Assembly: GCF_003001815.1 (NCBI RefSeq)
Contig: NZ_PVMZ01000022.1
Span: forward strand, 1-64,000
From: Actinoplanes italicus
Lineage (GTDB): Bacteria > Actinomycetota > Actinomycetes > Mycobacteriales > Micromonosporaceae
DNA length: 64,000 nt
Reading direction: 5' to 3'
The notes below the pieces were generated by a model, which did no database searches, was not told the origin of the DNA, and worked only from the letters and a program-made list of their open reading frames with translations. Shown in pieces: positions 34,388-43,000 of the stretch. The translations under genes were made by a program, and so were the position numbers. Positions within the stretch are counted from its first letter, which is position 1. Each line of letters opens with the position of its first letter.

Positions 34388-35290
34388 TCAGGACTCCGCG
34401 GCCGGCGTGGGCAGTTCCCGCTCGGCGATCGCGAGGACCGCACGCAGGGCCGCCGACGGGTTGTCGGCGCGCCACGCCAGTGCGGCCTGCTGCCACACCG
34501 TTCGCCCGGCCATCGGCAGGTAGACCAGACCGCCCTGGCACACGTGCTCCACCGACTTCAACGTCAGCGTCACTCCGACCCCGGCCGAGACCAGTGCCAG
34601 GACGGTGTTGGAGTCCGGCGCCTCCTGCACCACCTTCGGCGTGAAGCCCGCTTCCTCACAGGTACGGATCATCGCGTCGAGCAGCGTCGACCCGGAGCTC
34701 GCCGGAAGGCTGACGAACGGGTCGTGGATGAGATCCGTCAGGTCGATCTCCTCCTTGCCGGCCAGCGGATGATCCGCCGGGAGCGCACAGACGAGCCGGT
34801 CGTTCTCGATGACCCTGGTCCGCACGCCCGCCCGGGTCACCGGCATCCGGACGAAGCCCAGGTCGAGGGAGCCGTCCGCAACGCCGTCCAGTGCCACGTT
34901 GGCGTACTGCTGCACCTTCATCACCAGCTCGATCCCCGGGTGCGCGGCGCGGACCGCCCGGGCCAGCCGGGGCAGCGCGGCATGGCTCGAGGCCCCGCCG
35001 AACCCGATGGTGACGCGCCCGTACTCCCCGGTTCCGGCCGACGTCACCGCCCGCTTCGCCAGATCCACGTCGTCGAGCACCTGACGGGCGGGACCCAGGA
35101 ACGACTCCCCCGCGCTGGTCAGCCGTACGCTGCGGGTGCTGCGCTCGAACAGCTGGACGCCGAGCTCCTTCTCCAGCTGGCGGATCATCTGACTGAGCGG
35201 CGGCTGCGCCATCTGCAGCCGGCGGGCGGCCCGGCCGAAGTGCAACTCCTCAGCCACGGCCACGAACGCAGCCACGTACCGCAATTCCAT
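34388..35290 (-). CDS. LysR-family transcriptional regulator
   Basis: A 300-residue regulator with the LysR HTH: LRYVAAFVAVAEELHFGRAA, then QMAQPPLSQMIRQLEKELG, and an RSVRLTSAGE linker. The substrate-binding part has GFGGASSHAALPRL. ATG 35290 fits the family N-terminus; an in-frame start 26 codons upstream is unlikely. It is transcribed in the same direction as the SDR-nitroreductase genes downstream and probably activates them. Confidence 0.9.
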   Translation of the reverse strand: MELRYVAAFVAVAEELHFGRAARRLQMAQPPLSQMIRQLEKELGVQLFERSTRSVRLTSAGESFLGPARQVLDDVDLAKRAVTSAGTGEYGRVTIGFGGASSHAALPRLARAVRAAHPGIELVMKVQQYANVALDGVADGSLDLGFVRMPVTRAGVRTRVIENDRLVCALPADHPLAGKEEIDLTDLIHDPFVSLPASSGSTLLDAMIRTCEEAGFTPKVVQEAPDSNTVLALVSAGVGVTLTLKSVEHVCQGGLVYLPMAGRTVWQQAALAWRADNPSAALRAVLAIAERELPTPAAES

Positions 35291-35459
35291 GGTCGTCCTC
35301 ACCGGTTTCGTGCCACTCGGTGTCAGCCTAGTTCGCCCGGTTCTCACGCATCGGCGGTGACCGGACACCGGTGGTGGCCTCGCCTACCTGCCGATCCGGA
35401 TGTGCCGCTGGTAGCGTTCCCGCCCGACCGGGTCGGAACACGGAACAGGCTACGACATC

Positions 35460-36317
35460 GTGAACTACTGCAACTGCGGAAACCAGGCGGCGGCGAAGTG
35501 CACGCAGTGTTCGACTTTCGTCTGCGGCTCGCACAGGCAGAACAGCCACACCCGCGCCGACAGCATGCTCGCCAACTATCAGGCTCTCACGGCCCGCGTC
35601 GCGACCAAGCCGCGCGCCGATGCGAGGGTCCTCTGCGAGGCCTGCCATGGCGGGGCCGTTCGGCGAACCCTGGAAGACCTGGCCGGGCAACTCCGCGCCG
35701 AGGGCACGGCCCGGGGCACCGCCTGGATGCTGGCCCTCGACCTCTGGTCGGCCCGCGAGGGCACCGGAAACGAGACGTATGCCCAGATCGTGGGCAAGGC
35801 CGCCGGTTGGGGCGCCCACCTCGGCCGCGGGCCCTTCGCCGTTGCGCTGGACGCCTTCAAAGCGCCCGGGTCAGGGTCGGTGAGCAACCCCATGCCCGTG
35901 GTCTTCACCTACCGAACCCGGGAGCGGCGGACGTTGTTCGGGACGACGAAGAAGTCGGAACGCAAAGAGGAGACCCTGGGGCAGATCAACGGATGGCTCG
36001 TCCGCTACCAGGAGAGCAGCGACGAATATGCCAGGATCGGCGGGTTCTTCCTGAGGGCCGACGGACAGGTTTACGCCAATTCCGGGATAGGGGAGGAACC
36101 TCCCGGCACCGCCCGCCATGCCATTTACTACCAACACTCCTATGCGGAGCGCGCCGGCAGCCAGCGGAAAGACGTGGACGCCGCCCGTTCCTACGTCACC
36201 GGCTGGCTGGCCGAGGTGACCGCGGGCACGGCCGAGCCGCCGGAGCCCTTTCACTGCGAACGCTGCGAGCTCGCCGCTTCGGTGAAGGTGGCGCGTATCG
36301 TCGTCGGCCTGCGCTGA
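35460..36317 (+). CDS. Hypothetical protein with N-terminal zinc-binding cysteines
   Basis: A 285-residue soluble protein. The first 25 residues hold CNCGNQAAAKCTQCSTFVCGS followed by H, a zinc-binding pattern resembling a B-box or a short ribbon; another CEACHGG pair lies near residue 60 and a terminal CERCELA pair near residue 270. The middle contains TYRTRERRTLFGTTKKSER and a segment GGFFLRADGQVY. GTG is the start, with TACGAC close upstream, so a leaderless message is possible. No family was recognised. Confidence 0.6.
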   Translation: MNYCNCGNQAAAKCTQCSTFVCGSHRQNSHTRADSMLANYQALTARVATKPRADARVLCEACHGGAVRRTLEDLAGQLRAEGTARGTAWMLALDLWSAREGTGNETYAQIVGKAAGWGAHLGRGPFAVALDAFKAPGSGSVSNPMPVVFTYRTRERRTLFGTTKKSERKEETLGQINGWLVRYQESSDEYARIGGFFLRADGQVYANSGIGEEPPGTARHAIYYQHSYAERAGSQRKDVDAARSYVTGWLAEVTAGTAEPPEPFHCERCELAASVKVARIVVGLR

Positions 36318-36417
36318 CACACCAGCGAACGGCCTGACCGCAACGGTCCGGAAACCCGCGGTGCATCATGCAGCGATGACCGACCAGGAGCGGTGGGGCC
36401 ACGCGGCACGGTGATAC

Positions 36418-36990
36418 TCAGATGTCGGCTGACCCGGGGCGCCGGGCCGCGGCCTTGCGGGCCCGGTAGTCGGCGGCCTTGACCCGGTTGCCGCACTCGG
36501 CCATGCCGCACCAGGCGCGGGTGCCACCGCGCGAACGGTCGACGAACAGGCGGGTGCAGGCGGGGCGTTCGCATTCGCGTAGCCGCGGACCGCCGCCCGC
36601 GTAGATCTCCCCGAGCAGTCCGGCGGCCGACCGCGCCACCTCGGCGGCGACAGCCGTGGCGTCACCGACCCGGGTGGCGCCGGCCGGAGTGAGCTCGAGC
36701 GCCGCGCCCGGCCGGGCTGCTGCGGCGTTGACCAGGCGCAGGTCGGCGGGAGTCGGCGGGTCGCCCGCCATGACGGCACGGAACAGCCGGTAGATCGCCT
36801 CGCGCAACTCCAGCAGCGCCGCCAGATCAGTGGTGGAGAACCCGGGCTCGCTGGTCAGCGCCCCTGAGGCGACCGCCCACCGGGCCGCGTCGGCGGGTGA
36901 TCCCAGGCACTCCTCGCTCGCGGTCCGGCGCCATTTCAGAGTGCCGAGCAGGTCAAGGGCGAGGTTGCCGCCGACGAATACGAAGGTCAC
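36418..36990 (-). CDS. CGNR zinc-finger protein
   Basis: A 190-residue putative regulator. The C-terminus carries the CGNR zinc finger CERPACTRLFVDRSR with WCGMAECGNRVKAA, where three cysteines plus one more bind zinc. The N-terminal helical domain (FVGGNLALDLLGTL) is of the ABATE type found with it. GTG 36990 has AAGGTGG eight bases upstream; an ATG 12 codons farther upstream lacks one. It is divergent from a DinB-type gene and may regulate it; the shared space is about 90 bases. Confidence 0.82.
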   Translation of the reverse strand: MTFVFVGGNLALDLLGTLKWRRTASEECLGSPADAARWAVASGALTSEPGFSTTDLAALLELREAIYRLFRAVMAGDPPTPADLRLVNAAAARPGAALELTPAGATRVGDATAVAAEVARSAAGLLGEIYAGGGPRLRECERPACTRLFVDRSRGGTRAWCGMAECGNRVKAADYRARKAAARRPGSADI

Positions 36991-37079
36991 GTCACCACCT
37001 TGACAGGTGACGCGGGGATCCCGCAAGGTCAGACGGCGTCACCGGCTCAGGTGGTGACAACATCGACGGGAGGTCGCTG

Positions 37080-37547
37080 GTGATATCCGTGAACGACTAC
37101 CTCTACTTCGTCGGGCGGGCGCTCGACGGGATGTCCGGCATCGTCGCCGGGCTGGGCGACGACCTGGCCACCGTCCGGCCCCCGCTGCCCGGGGCGAACT
37201 CGCCGTATGCCCTGCTCACCCACTGTGTGGGAGTGGCCGACTACTGGTCCGGCACTCTGGTCGCCGGCCGAGCCGTGGCGCGCGACCGTGACGCCGAGTT
37301 CACCGCCACCGGACCGGTGGGCCCGCTGCTCGCCGAGGTCCGGGCCCTGCGTGAACGGCTGGACGCGGACGTTCGAGGCGCGGATCTCGACGGCCCGCTG
37401 CGGGCCGAGCCGCCCCGATCGTTTCAGGGCCCGGACCGTCCTCTGACCCGCGGCGGTGCGCTGCTGCACGTACTGGAGGAGCTTGCTCAGCACCACGGGC
37501 AGATGGAGATTCTGCGCGACGCTCTCCGCGCCAGGACGCGGGCGTGA
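37080..37547 (+). CDS. DinB/DUF664-type protein
   Basis: A 155-residue four-helix-bundle protein. The metal-binding histidines are in LLTHCVGVADYW and EELAQHHGQMEIL, as in DinB-like and mycothiol-dependent transferases. The start is GTG with GGGAGG upstream. Its stop overlaps the start of the aminotransferase gene (GTGA), indicating coupling. Likely a thiol- or metal-dependent enzyme; substrate unknown. Confidence 0.8.
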   Translation: MISVNDYLYFVGRALDGMSGIVAGLGDDLATVRPPLPGANSPYALLTHCVGVADYWSGTLVAGRAVARDRDAEFTATGPVGPLLAEVRALRERLDADVRGADLDGPLRAEPPRSFQGPDRPLTRGGALLHVLEELAQHHGQMEILRDALRARTRA

Positions 37548-38686
37548 ACGCGCCCGGCGTCTTCGACGCGAGCGCGGACCTCGATGCGCTGCGGGCCGGG
37601 TACGGCGTCAAGTGGGGCTCGCTCGCGCCGGACGTGCTCGGCGCCTGGGTGGCCGACATGGACTTCCCGGTGGCGCCGGTGATCCGGCGACGGATCCACG
37701 AGATCGCCGATTTCGGATATCCGCACTGGCCGGCCGGCGATCCGGTGATCACCGCATTCGAGCAGCGCATGACCGCCCGGCACGGGTGGGCGCCCGCACC
37801 CGGCCGGGCCCGGGTGTTCAGCGACCTGATCCAGATCCTGCAGGTGATGATCGAGCACGCCACCGAGCCGGGCGACGCCATCGCCATCCACGTACCGACC
37901 TATCCGCCGTTCCTGGCGAGCATCGTCCGCGCCGGGCGCCGGGTCGTCCCGCTGCCGCTGCCCGGTGACGGACCGGCCGACCTGCGGGACTGCGCGATGC
38001 TGGTCCTGGTGAACCCGCACAACCCGAGCGGCCGGGTGTTCACCCGTACGGAACTGGCGGCTCTGGCCGACGACGCGGCGGACCACGACGTGGTGGTCCT
38101 GGCCGACGAGATCCACGCCGACCTCGTCTTCACGCCCCACCGGCACGTGCCGTTCGCGTCGCTCGGCCCCGCCGCAGCGACGCGTACCGTTACCGCGACC
38201 TCGGCTACCAAGGCCTTCAACATCGCCGGACTGCGCTGCGCGGTCGCGCACATCGGCCCGCGCCGCATCCGCGACGCCCTGTCTCGCATGCCGCTGGACT
38301 ATTTCGGTCAGCCAGGAGTGCTGGGCCGAGCCGCCACCGTGGCCGCGTGGACCGAGGCCGACGACTGGCTCGACGGCCTGCTGGTCACCCTGGCCGGCAA
38401 CCGCGACCAGGTCTCCGAGTGGGCCGCGGGCCTGCCGTGGGCCGCCCGGTACCGCCCGCCAGAGGCGACCTACCTGGCCTGGCTGGACTGCGGTGACCGG
38501 TTCGGCCCGGATCCGGCCGCCGCGCTGCTGGACCGGGCCGGGGTCAAGCTGAGCGCGGGCGCCGAGTTCGCTCAGCACACTGCCGTCGACACCGGCTCAC
38601 GGGTACGGCTGAACTTCGCGACCAGCCCGGCGGTGCTCACCGAAATGCTGACCCGTCTCAGCGCCGCGATCGAGTCGGCGGCATGA
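37544..38686 (+). CDS. MalY/PatB-type aminotransferase (C-S lyase family)
   Basis: A 380-residue PLP enzyme of fold type I. The N-terminus KWGSLAPDVLGAWVADMDF is typical of MalY/PatB; VLVNPHNPSGRVF gives the NPHNP motif, LADEIHADLVF the conserved Asp, and TSATKAFNIAGLRCA the PLP-binding Lys. PatB-type proteins act as cystathionine or cysteine-S-conjugate beta-lyases. GTG start overlaps the DinB stop, so the two form an operon, which might handle thiol conjugates together. Confidence 0.88.
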   Translation: MNAPGVFDASADLDALRAGYGVKWGSLAPDVLGAWVADMDFPVAPVIRRRIHEIADFGYPHWPAGDPVITAFEQRMTARHGWAPAPGRARVFSDLIQILQVMIEHATEPGDAIAIHVPTYPPFLASIVRAGRRVVPLPLPGDGPADLRDCAMLVLVNPHNPSGRVFTRTELAALADDAADHDVVVLADEIHADLVFTPHRHVPFASLGPAAATRTVTATSATKAFNIAGLRCAVAHIGPRRIRDALSRMPLDYFGQPGVLGRAATVAAWTEADDWLDGLLVTLAGNRDQVSEWAAGLPWAARYRPPEATYLAWLDCGDRFGPDPAAALLDRAGVKLSAGAEFAQHTAVDTGSRVRLNFATSPAVLTEMLTRLSAAIESAA

Positions 38687-38727
38687 CCAACCGGCCCGGT
38701 CCTCGGTCCGCTTTGATACGGGAGGCG

Positions 38728-39585
38728 TCACTGGCCTTCAGCCGTAACCGACGCCGGGAACTCCTCGGTGCCGAGGACCCGCAGCAGCGACAGGCGCTCG
38801 CGGGCCTCGTCGTCGGCCGGCGTCAGCACCAGCAGCTGCTGGCCCAGGTCCGGGGTGAGCAGGGTTTCGCAGTCCATGACGAGCCGGCCGACCCGCGGAT
38901 GCTCGAACGTCTTACGGTCGCTGCGGCGAACCGCGACCTCGTGCTCCGCCCACAGCCGGGCGAAGTCGGCGCTGGCGGCGCGGAGAGTCGCGATCAGGCC
39001 GGTGACCTCGGGATCGCCTGCCCGCCGGCCGGCCACGGCGCGCAGATCGGCCACGTGCTGCCGGCCCAGCCGTTCGCGTTCCGGAGCGGACGAGACGGGG
39101 TGCGTGTCCGGTTCGGCGAACCAGCGATAGACAAGGTAGCGACGATAGCCGGTGAAACCGGTGTGGTCACCGGCCAGCAGCATCGACGCGCGGTTCTGAG
39201 CCAGCACCACGCCCAGGTCGGAGATGACCATGGCCGGGGTGTCACCGAGCAGGTCCAGCATCCGCAGCAGACCCGCCCGGGCCAGCCGGGCGGTGTCGGC
39301 GCCCGGCTGCGGCTGGTGCCCGGCCAGGCGGAAGAGGTGGTCCCGTTCGTCGTCGGACAGCCGCAGCGCCCGGGCCAGCGCGACCAGCAGCTGCGTCGAC
39401 GGTTGGCTGCTGCGGCCCTGCTCCAGGCGGACCACGTAGTCCACCGACATGCCGGCCAGCATCGCCACCTCCTCCCGGCGCAGACCGGTGGTGCGGCGGC
39501 GCCGTCCGTCGAACAGGCCGACCTCGGCCGGGCGGATCGCCTCCCGGCGGCGGCGCAGGAAGTCGGCCAGCTCGTCACGTTCCAT
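38728..39585 (-). CDS. XRE-family regulator with MmyB-like ligand domain
   Basis: A 285-residue regulator. The N-terminal helix-turn-helix is ADFLRRRREAIRPAEVGL then GLRREEVAMLAGMSVDYV and RLEQGRSSQPS; the rest matches the MmyB-like ligand-binding domain (RASMLLAGDHTGFTGYRRY). It is divergent from an aldo/keto reductase, with a 15-base palindrome in the gap, so it likely regulates that gene. ATG 39585 is the only good start. Confidence 0.85.
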   Translation of the reverse strand: MERDELADFLRRRREAIRPAEVGLFDGRRRRTTGLRREEVAMLAGMSVDYVVRLEQGRSSQPSTQLLVALARALRLSDDERDHLFRLAGHQPQPGADTARLARAGLLRMLDLLGDTPAMVISDLGVVLAQNRASMLLAGDHTGFTGYRRYLVYRWFAEPDTHPVSSAPERERLGRQHVADLRAVAGRRAGDPEVTGLIATLRAASADFARLWAEHEVAVRRSDRKTFEHPRVGRLVMDCETLLTPDLGQQLLVLTPADDEARERLSLLRVLGTEEFPASVTAEGQ

Positions 39586-39621
39586 GCGACCATGCTCCCT
39601 CGCCGGGCGGCCGGGAAGACA

Positions 39622-39656
39622 GGGAGCGGCGCTCCCACGATAAGCGCTCCGCTCCC
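39622..39656. promoter_or_regulatory. Palindromic operators between XRE and aldo/keto reductase
   Basis: GGGAGCGGCGCTCCC at 39622-39636 is a perfect palindrome around a central G; AGCGCTCCGCTCCC repeats one arm at 39643-39656. Both lie in the 100-base divergent gap. They resemble CebR boxes but carry one extra central base, so the XRE protein is the likelier binder. Confidence 0.6.
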
Positions 39657-39687
39657 GGGCCCGGCGGATCCGGCGCAGGCTGGGGAC

Positions 39688-40674
39688 ATGCAGAAACGAA
39701 CTCTTGGTGAGCACGGTCCGGTCGTCTCCGCGCTGGGTCTGGGCGGGATGAGCATGTCCGGTTCGTACGGGCCGGCCGACCGCGGCGAGAGCATCGCCAC
39801 CGTGCATGCCGCGCTGGACGCCGGTGTCACGCTGATCGACACCGCCGACTTCTACGGCATGGGCCACAACGAGCTGCTGCTCGGTGAAGCACTGCGCGGC
39901 CGGGACCGGGACAGCTACCAGCTCAGTGTCAAATTCGGTCAGCTGGTCGGGCCCGGCATGCGGTTCTCCGGCGCCGACGGGCGGCCCGAGGCGGTCAAGA
40001 ACTTCCTGTCGTACACGCTGACCCGCCTCGGGGTCGACCACATCGACATCTACCGCCCGGCCCGGGTCGACCCGCAGGTGCCGATCGAGGACACCATCGG
40101 CGCGATCAAGGAGCTGATCGAAGCGGGGTACGTCCGGTACGCCGGGCTGTCCGAAGCCGGGGCGGCGACGATCCGCCGCGCCCATGCCGTGCACCCGATC
40201 GCCGACCTGCAGATCGAGTACTCGCTGCTGTCGCGGGGGATCGAGGCCGAAGTGCTGCCGACGCTGCGTGATCTGGGCATCGGCCTGACCGCGTACGGCG
40301 TGCTCAGCCGGGGCCTGCTCAGCGGGCACTGGGCGCCCGGCCGCGACGGCGACCACCGCAACCACAGCCCTCGCTTCTCGGGCGAGAACGCCGCGCACAA
40401 CCTGACCCTGGTGGACGCCCTGCGCCGGGTGGCCGAGGCCAAGGGCTGCACGGTAGCCCAGCTGGCGATCGCCTGGGTCGCCGCGCAGGGCGAGCACATC
40501 GTCCCGCTGATCGGCGCCCGAACCCGGGAGCGGCTGGCCGAGGCACTCACGGCGATCAGCCTGGACCTGACCGGCAACGACCTGGCCGAGATCGAGAAGG
40601 CGGTGCCGGCCGGGTCAGCCCGTGGGGACCGATACCCGACGGCGTTCATGGCCGCCCTCGAGGTCGGCAACTGA
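39688..40674 (+). CDS. Aldo/keto reductase with substituted catalytic His
   Basis: A 328-residue NAD(P)H-dependent reductase. Catalytic Asp and Tyr are in LIDTADFYGMGHNE and the Lys in YQLSVKFG, but the usual Q-H-R/D motif reads IDIYRPARVDP, with Ala where the active-site His should be. C-terminal NADPH-binding residues (IGARTRERLAEAL) are present. GAC-spaced ATG 39688 follows the palindromes. The variant is found in a minority of actinomycete members, so it may have altered chemistry. Confidence 0.85.
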   Translation: MQKRTLGEHGPVVSALGLGGMSMSGSYGPADRGESIATVHAALDAGVTLIDTADFYGMGHNELLLGEALRGRDRDSYQLSVKFGQLVGPGMRFSGADGRPEAVKNFLSYTLTRLGVDHIDIYRPARVDPQVPIEDTIGAIKELIEAGYVRYAGLSEAGAATIRRAHAVHPIADLQIEYSLLSRGIEAEVLPTLRDLGIGLTAYGVLSRGLLSGHWAPGRDGDHRNHSPRFSGENAAHNLTLVDALRRVAEAKGCTVAQLAIAWVAAQGEHIVPLIGARTRERLAEALTAISLDLTGNDLAEIEKAVPAGSARGDRYPTAFMAALEVGN

Positions 40675-40713
40675 ACGACGGGCCGACCCGGATACGTCGG
40701 AGACCGGCAACAG

Positions 40714-40745
40714 CAGCTTCAGGTAACCCTCGTTACCTGAAGCTG
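40714..40745 (+). terminator. Hairpin terminator after aldo/keto reductase
   Basis: CAGCTTCAGGTAAC (40714-40727) is the exact reverse complement of 40732-40745, with a four-base CCTC loop. It is 40 bases after the reductase stop. No T run follows. Confidence 0.8.
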
Positions 40746-40954
40746 TTCAGGCGGCGCGATCCCGTGTTCTCACCATCCTGCCGATGTGGCGCGCACAGCA
40801 AGCGTTCGGAGGCTGCAAGCCCCGGCGGGAGGAATCGTGACTGCAGCACGTCGCGCGAGGACATCCGATGAGCAATCATGGGACGTGTCCGCGGCGTCTC
40901 CCTCCGGCCCGCACCGGCCCAGATCATCGCCAGCTCATGCTTGGAGGTACCGAG

Positions 40955-41341
40955 TTGAACGGCTTGGACACCATCTGGAACCAAGCCTGCGATTACGGCG
41001 CTGACGGTGAAGTTCCGCAAGGCACGCCGCCCGGCATCGAGCACCTTGCGTCCTTGCTGCGCGTCTACAACTCTGCGATGGGCGGCGGCCTTGGCTTCGC
41101 TCTGGAGGTCAATGAGCCATTCCGGGTCAGAAATGCGATTATCGCTTTGCGCTATTTCGAGCTTGGCGAGGCTGCGGACTTCCTGCAGGACGTCCTGGAC
41201 CGCAGCCTCAACGGCGAATCGCCCGACTCCTTGCCATCGGACGAGGACTTCCACCGCCTCGTGGACGATGGACCGAATCCCATCAGCAGAGCATTCAAGG
41301 CCAAGGCGGCGAAGGTTCCAGCCGATTTCAGCCGTCAGTAA
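40955..41341 (+). CDS. Small hypothetical protein, DUF4375-like
   Basis: A 128-residue soluble protein starting with TTG, chosen because GGAGG lies seven bases before it at 40943-40947. The sequence NGLDTIWNQACDYG leads to SLLRVYNSAMGGGLGFAL and an amphipathic helical segment with RYFELGEAADFLQDVLD, resembling the DUF4375 (DMP19-like) pattern. The C-terminus overlaps convergent coding sequence on the other strand by 14 bases. Function unknown. Confidence 0.6.
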   Translation: MNGLDTIWNQACDYGADGEVPQGTPPGIEHLASLLRVYNSAMGGGLGFALEVNEPFRVRNAIIALRYFELGEAADFLQDVLDRSLNGESPDSLPSDEDFHRLVDDGPNPISRAFKAKAAKVPADFSRQ

Positions 41342-41915
41342 CCGGCGTCGGCTTCGTACCCTCGGCCCAGCCGCGCGGCTCGAAGGAGGCGTTGACACCG
41401 AGCCCGGCCAGCGCGCGGCAGAACACCGCGTATCCGGAGCCATCACGGTAGTCGTCGTACTTGCGGGCCCTACCGGCGATCGGGCGCACCTTCACGTGGC
41501 CGGGCCGCAGCTCGATCCGTTCGATCGCGTCCCACGGCGTGATCGTGGTGTCCTTGGGGCCCGCGATTCCCTCGAGGGAGAGCGGGGAACGGCCATGCCG
41601 ACCTCGGCCGGCGCGAGCGCGGCGGTCAGCCCACCGACCGGGCCGTACGGGTCAAGCGCGTTGCGGTACTTCGCGGTGATCGACACGGTGCGGCCATCGG
41701 CGGTGGTGAGGCGGAAACCTTCGTAGTCCCGACTGGGACTCCGAGCCGGATGAGGTCCACTCGTCGACCACGTCAGTGACCTCGCCCGAGCGCACCACGC
41801 GCGGGTAGCCGTCCGGGTCGACCTCAGCCAGGCCACCGGAGTATCCGTACAGCCATCGGGTGAAGCGGCCCCGGCGGGAGACCACGAGAAACATCAGGCA
41901 GCAGCCGCCGGCCAC
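41328..41915 (-). pseudogene. Frameshifted conserved membrane protein
   Basis: Three pieces on the minus strand line up as one protein. Piece one (41740-41915) reads VAGGCCLMFLVVSRRGRFT with a membrane segment and ends at GSESQ; piece two (41590-41740) continues in another frame with DYEGFRLTTADGRTVS and DPYGPVGGLTAAL; piece three (41328-41585) returns to the first frame with TITPWDAIERIELRPGHV and YRDGSGYAVFCRALAG. Two compensating indels near 41740 and 41585 break it. The intact family seems to be a membrane protein of unknown role. Sequencing error is possible. Confidence 0.65.
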
Positions 41916-42005
41916 GAACGGGGTGATGAACGGCAGGGGCAGCGCCGCCTCCGGGGCCCACGCGGCCAGGCCAGCCGAGTTCGGCCGCGGACGGGATTGC
42001 GCAGA

Positions 42006-42212
42006 TCAGCCGCTTCGACGGTTGCCGTACTGGCGACGGTTCTGCACTGTGCTGGAACGGCCGTGGACGGGGCCCGCCGCACCGCTGATGTGGCTGGCGG
42101 CCGCCTTGCCCTTGGACCGGCGTGCCGCCCGGTTCTCGAAGGGCTGCGGCTGCTCTTCGGACTCCCCTTCGCTGGTAGCGGTGGAATCGGCGTCGCCGGT
42201 AGCGTCGGTCAT
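42006..42212 (-). CDS. Small basic hypothetical protein
   Basis: A 68-residue protein (MTDATGDADSTATSEGES then FENRAARRSKGKAA) with an acidic, disordered N-terminus and a basic C-terminus ending in QYGNRRSG. The start has GAGGAG upstream. Similar short sequences are common in actinomycetes and may bind nucleic acid, but no function is known. Confidence 0.5.
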   Translation of the reverse strand: MTDATGDADSTATSEGESEEQPQPFENRAARRSKGKAAASHISGAAGPVHGRSSTVQNRRQYGNRRSG

Positions 42213-42511
42213 CGGTGTCTCCTCGTGCTGTTCAGAAACCGCCCGGATCACTGCGGACCTTCAGGCGGCCGCCGCGATAACCAGACGGTATCGCAGACCA
42301 TGGCCGCTATGACCAGACGGTAGCGCAGTCCACGCCGTGTCGGGCCGCCCTGGCGCGCAGGCGCCTGATCATGATCGTTCTTTACGTCGGACTGATACTC
42401 CAGGAGGGTGTCAGGTAACGGCCTGGTTCCTCGCCGGACCCGATAGCGGGTTCGACGAGGTGGGTCGACGCGGTGCACAGCTCTCGCCCTGCGACGCTGG
42501 CGGTGCATTCG
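42213..42511. other. Intergenic stretch with a 17-base direct repeat
   Basis: Apart from two copies of ACCAGACGGTA(T/G)CGCAG at 42280-42296 and 42312-42328 (32-base period, one mismatch), nothing was recognised here. No tRNA-like fold or convincing coding region was seen on either strand. Confidence 0.4.
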
Positions 42512-43000
42512 TCAGCCGGCACCCGGCGGCGGAGCGACCGGTTTCGTGTAGAACACCCGGTGGAACCCGTGCTGGGTGTCACGATGCGTCTCCCGGAAAC
42601 CGCGCCGCGGATAGTAGGCGAGGTTCTCGGTCATGGCCTCGTTGGTGCACAGCCGCACCTCGGTCAGCCGGTTCGCGCGGGCCTGCTCCTCCGCAAGCTC
42701 GAGCAGCCGCCCGCCGACCCCCGCGCCCCGGGCGTCGGGTGCGACGGCGAGGGTCTCGACCTCGACGTGGTCGGCGGCGACCAGCAGCTGCGCCATGCCG
42801 ACGACCCGGCCGGCAGCGACGGCCACCCAGCAGCGCCCCTCCCCCACGAGCCGGGCGTAGTCGTTGTTCATCGGCATGGGCCGTTCGCCGATGCGGGGGA
42901 TGTACGGCGTGAACGCCACGTCGACCAGTCGTTGCACGCCGGCGACGTCGGCATTCCGGGCCGGCCTCACGACGACAGCGCCGAAAGTCGGGTGGGTCAT
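42512..43000 (-). CDS. GNAT-family acetyltransferase
   Basis: A 162-residue protein with the GNAT acyl-CoA site VAPDARGAGVGGRLLEL (motif A, R/Q-x-x-G-x-G/A), preceded by the strand HVEVETLAV and followed by RRGFRETHR. The ATG overlaps the GTPase stop (ATGA), so it may be translationally coupled to the conservon even though it is not a normal conservon member. Acceptor unknown. Confidence 0.85.
   Translation of the reverse strand: MTHPTFGAVVVRPARNADVAGVQRLVDVAFTPYIPRIGERPMPMNNDYARLVGEGRCWVAVAAGRVVGMAQLLVAADHVEVETLAVAPDARGAGVGGRLLELAEEQARANRLTEVRLCTNEAMTENLAYYPRRGFRETHRDTQHGFHRVFYTKPVAPPPGAG

Noticed and set aside
40837-41004. Short frame with GGGAGG before GTG at 40837
   Set aside because: It overlaps the better-supported TTG start at 40955, has no conserved features and is very basic; kept only as a possible leader peptide.
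42420-42510. Sequence with CCCGATAGCGGGTTCGACG considered as a tRNA arm
   Set aside because: No matching acceptor, D or anticodon stems were found around it on either strand.
42337-42912. Plus-strand frame opposite the GNAT gene and spacer
   Set aside because: Composition is Arg/Pro-rich and it is the complement of the GNAT coding sequence; no domain was seen.
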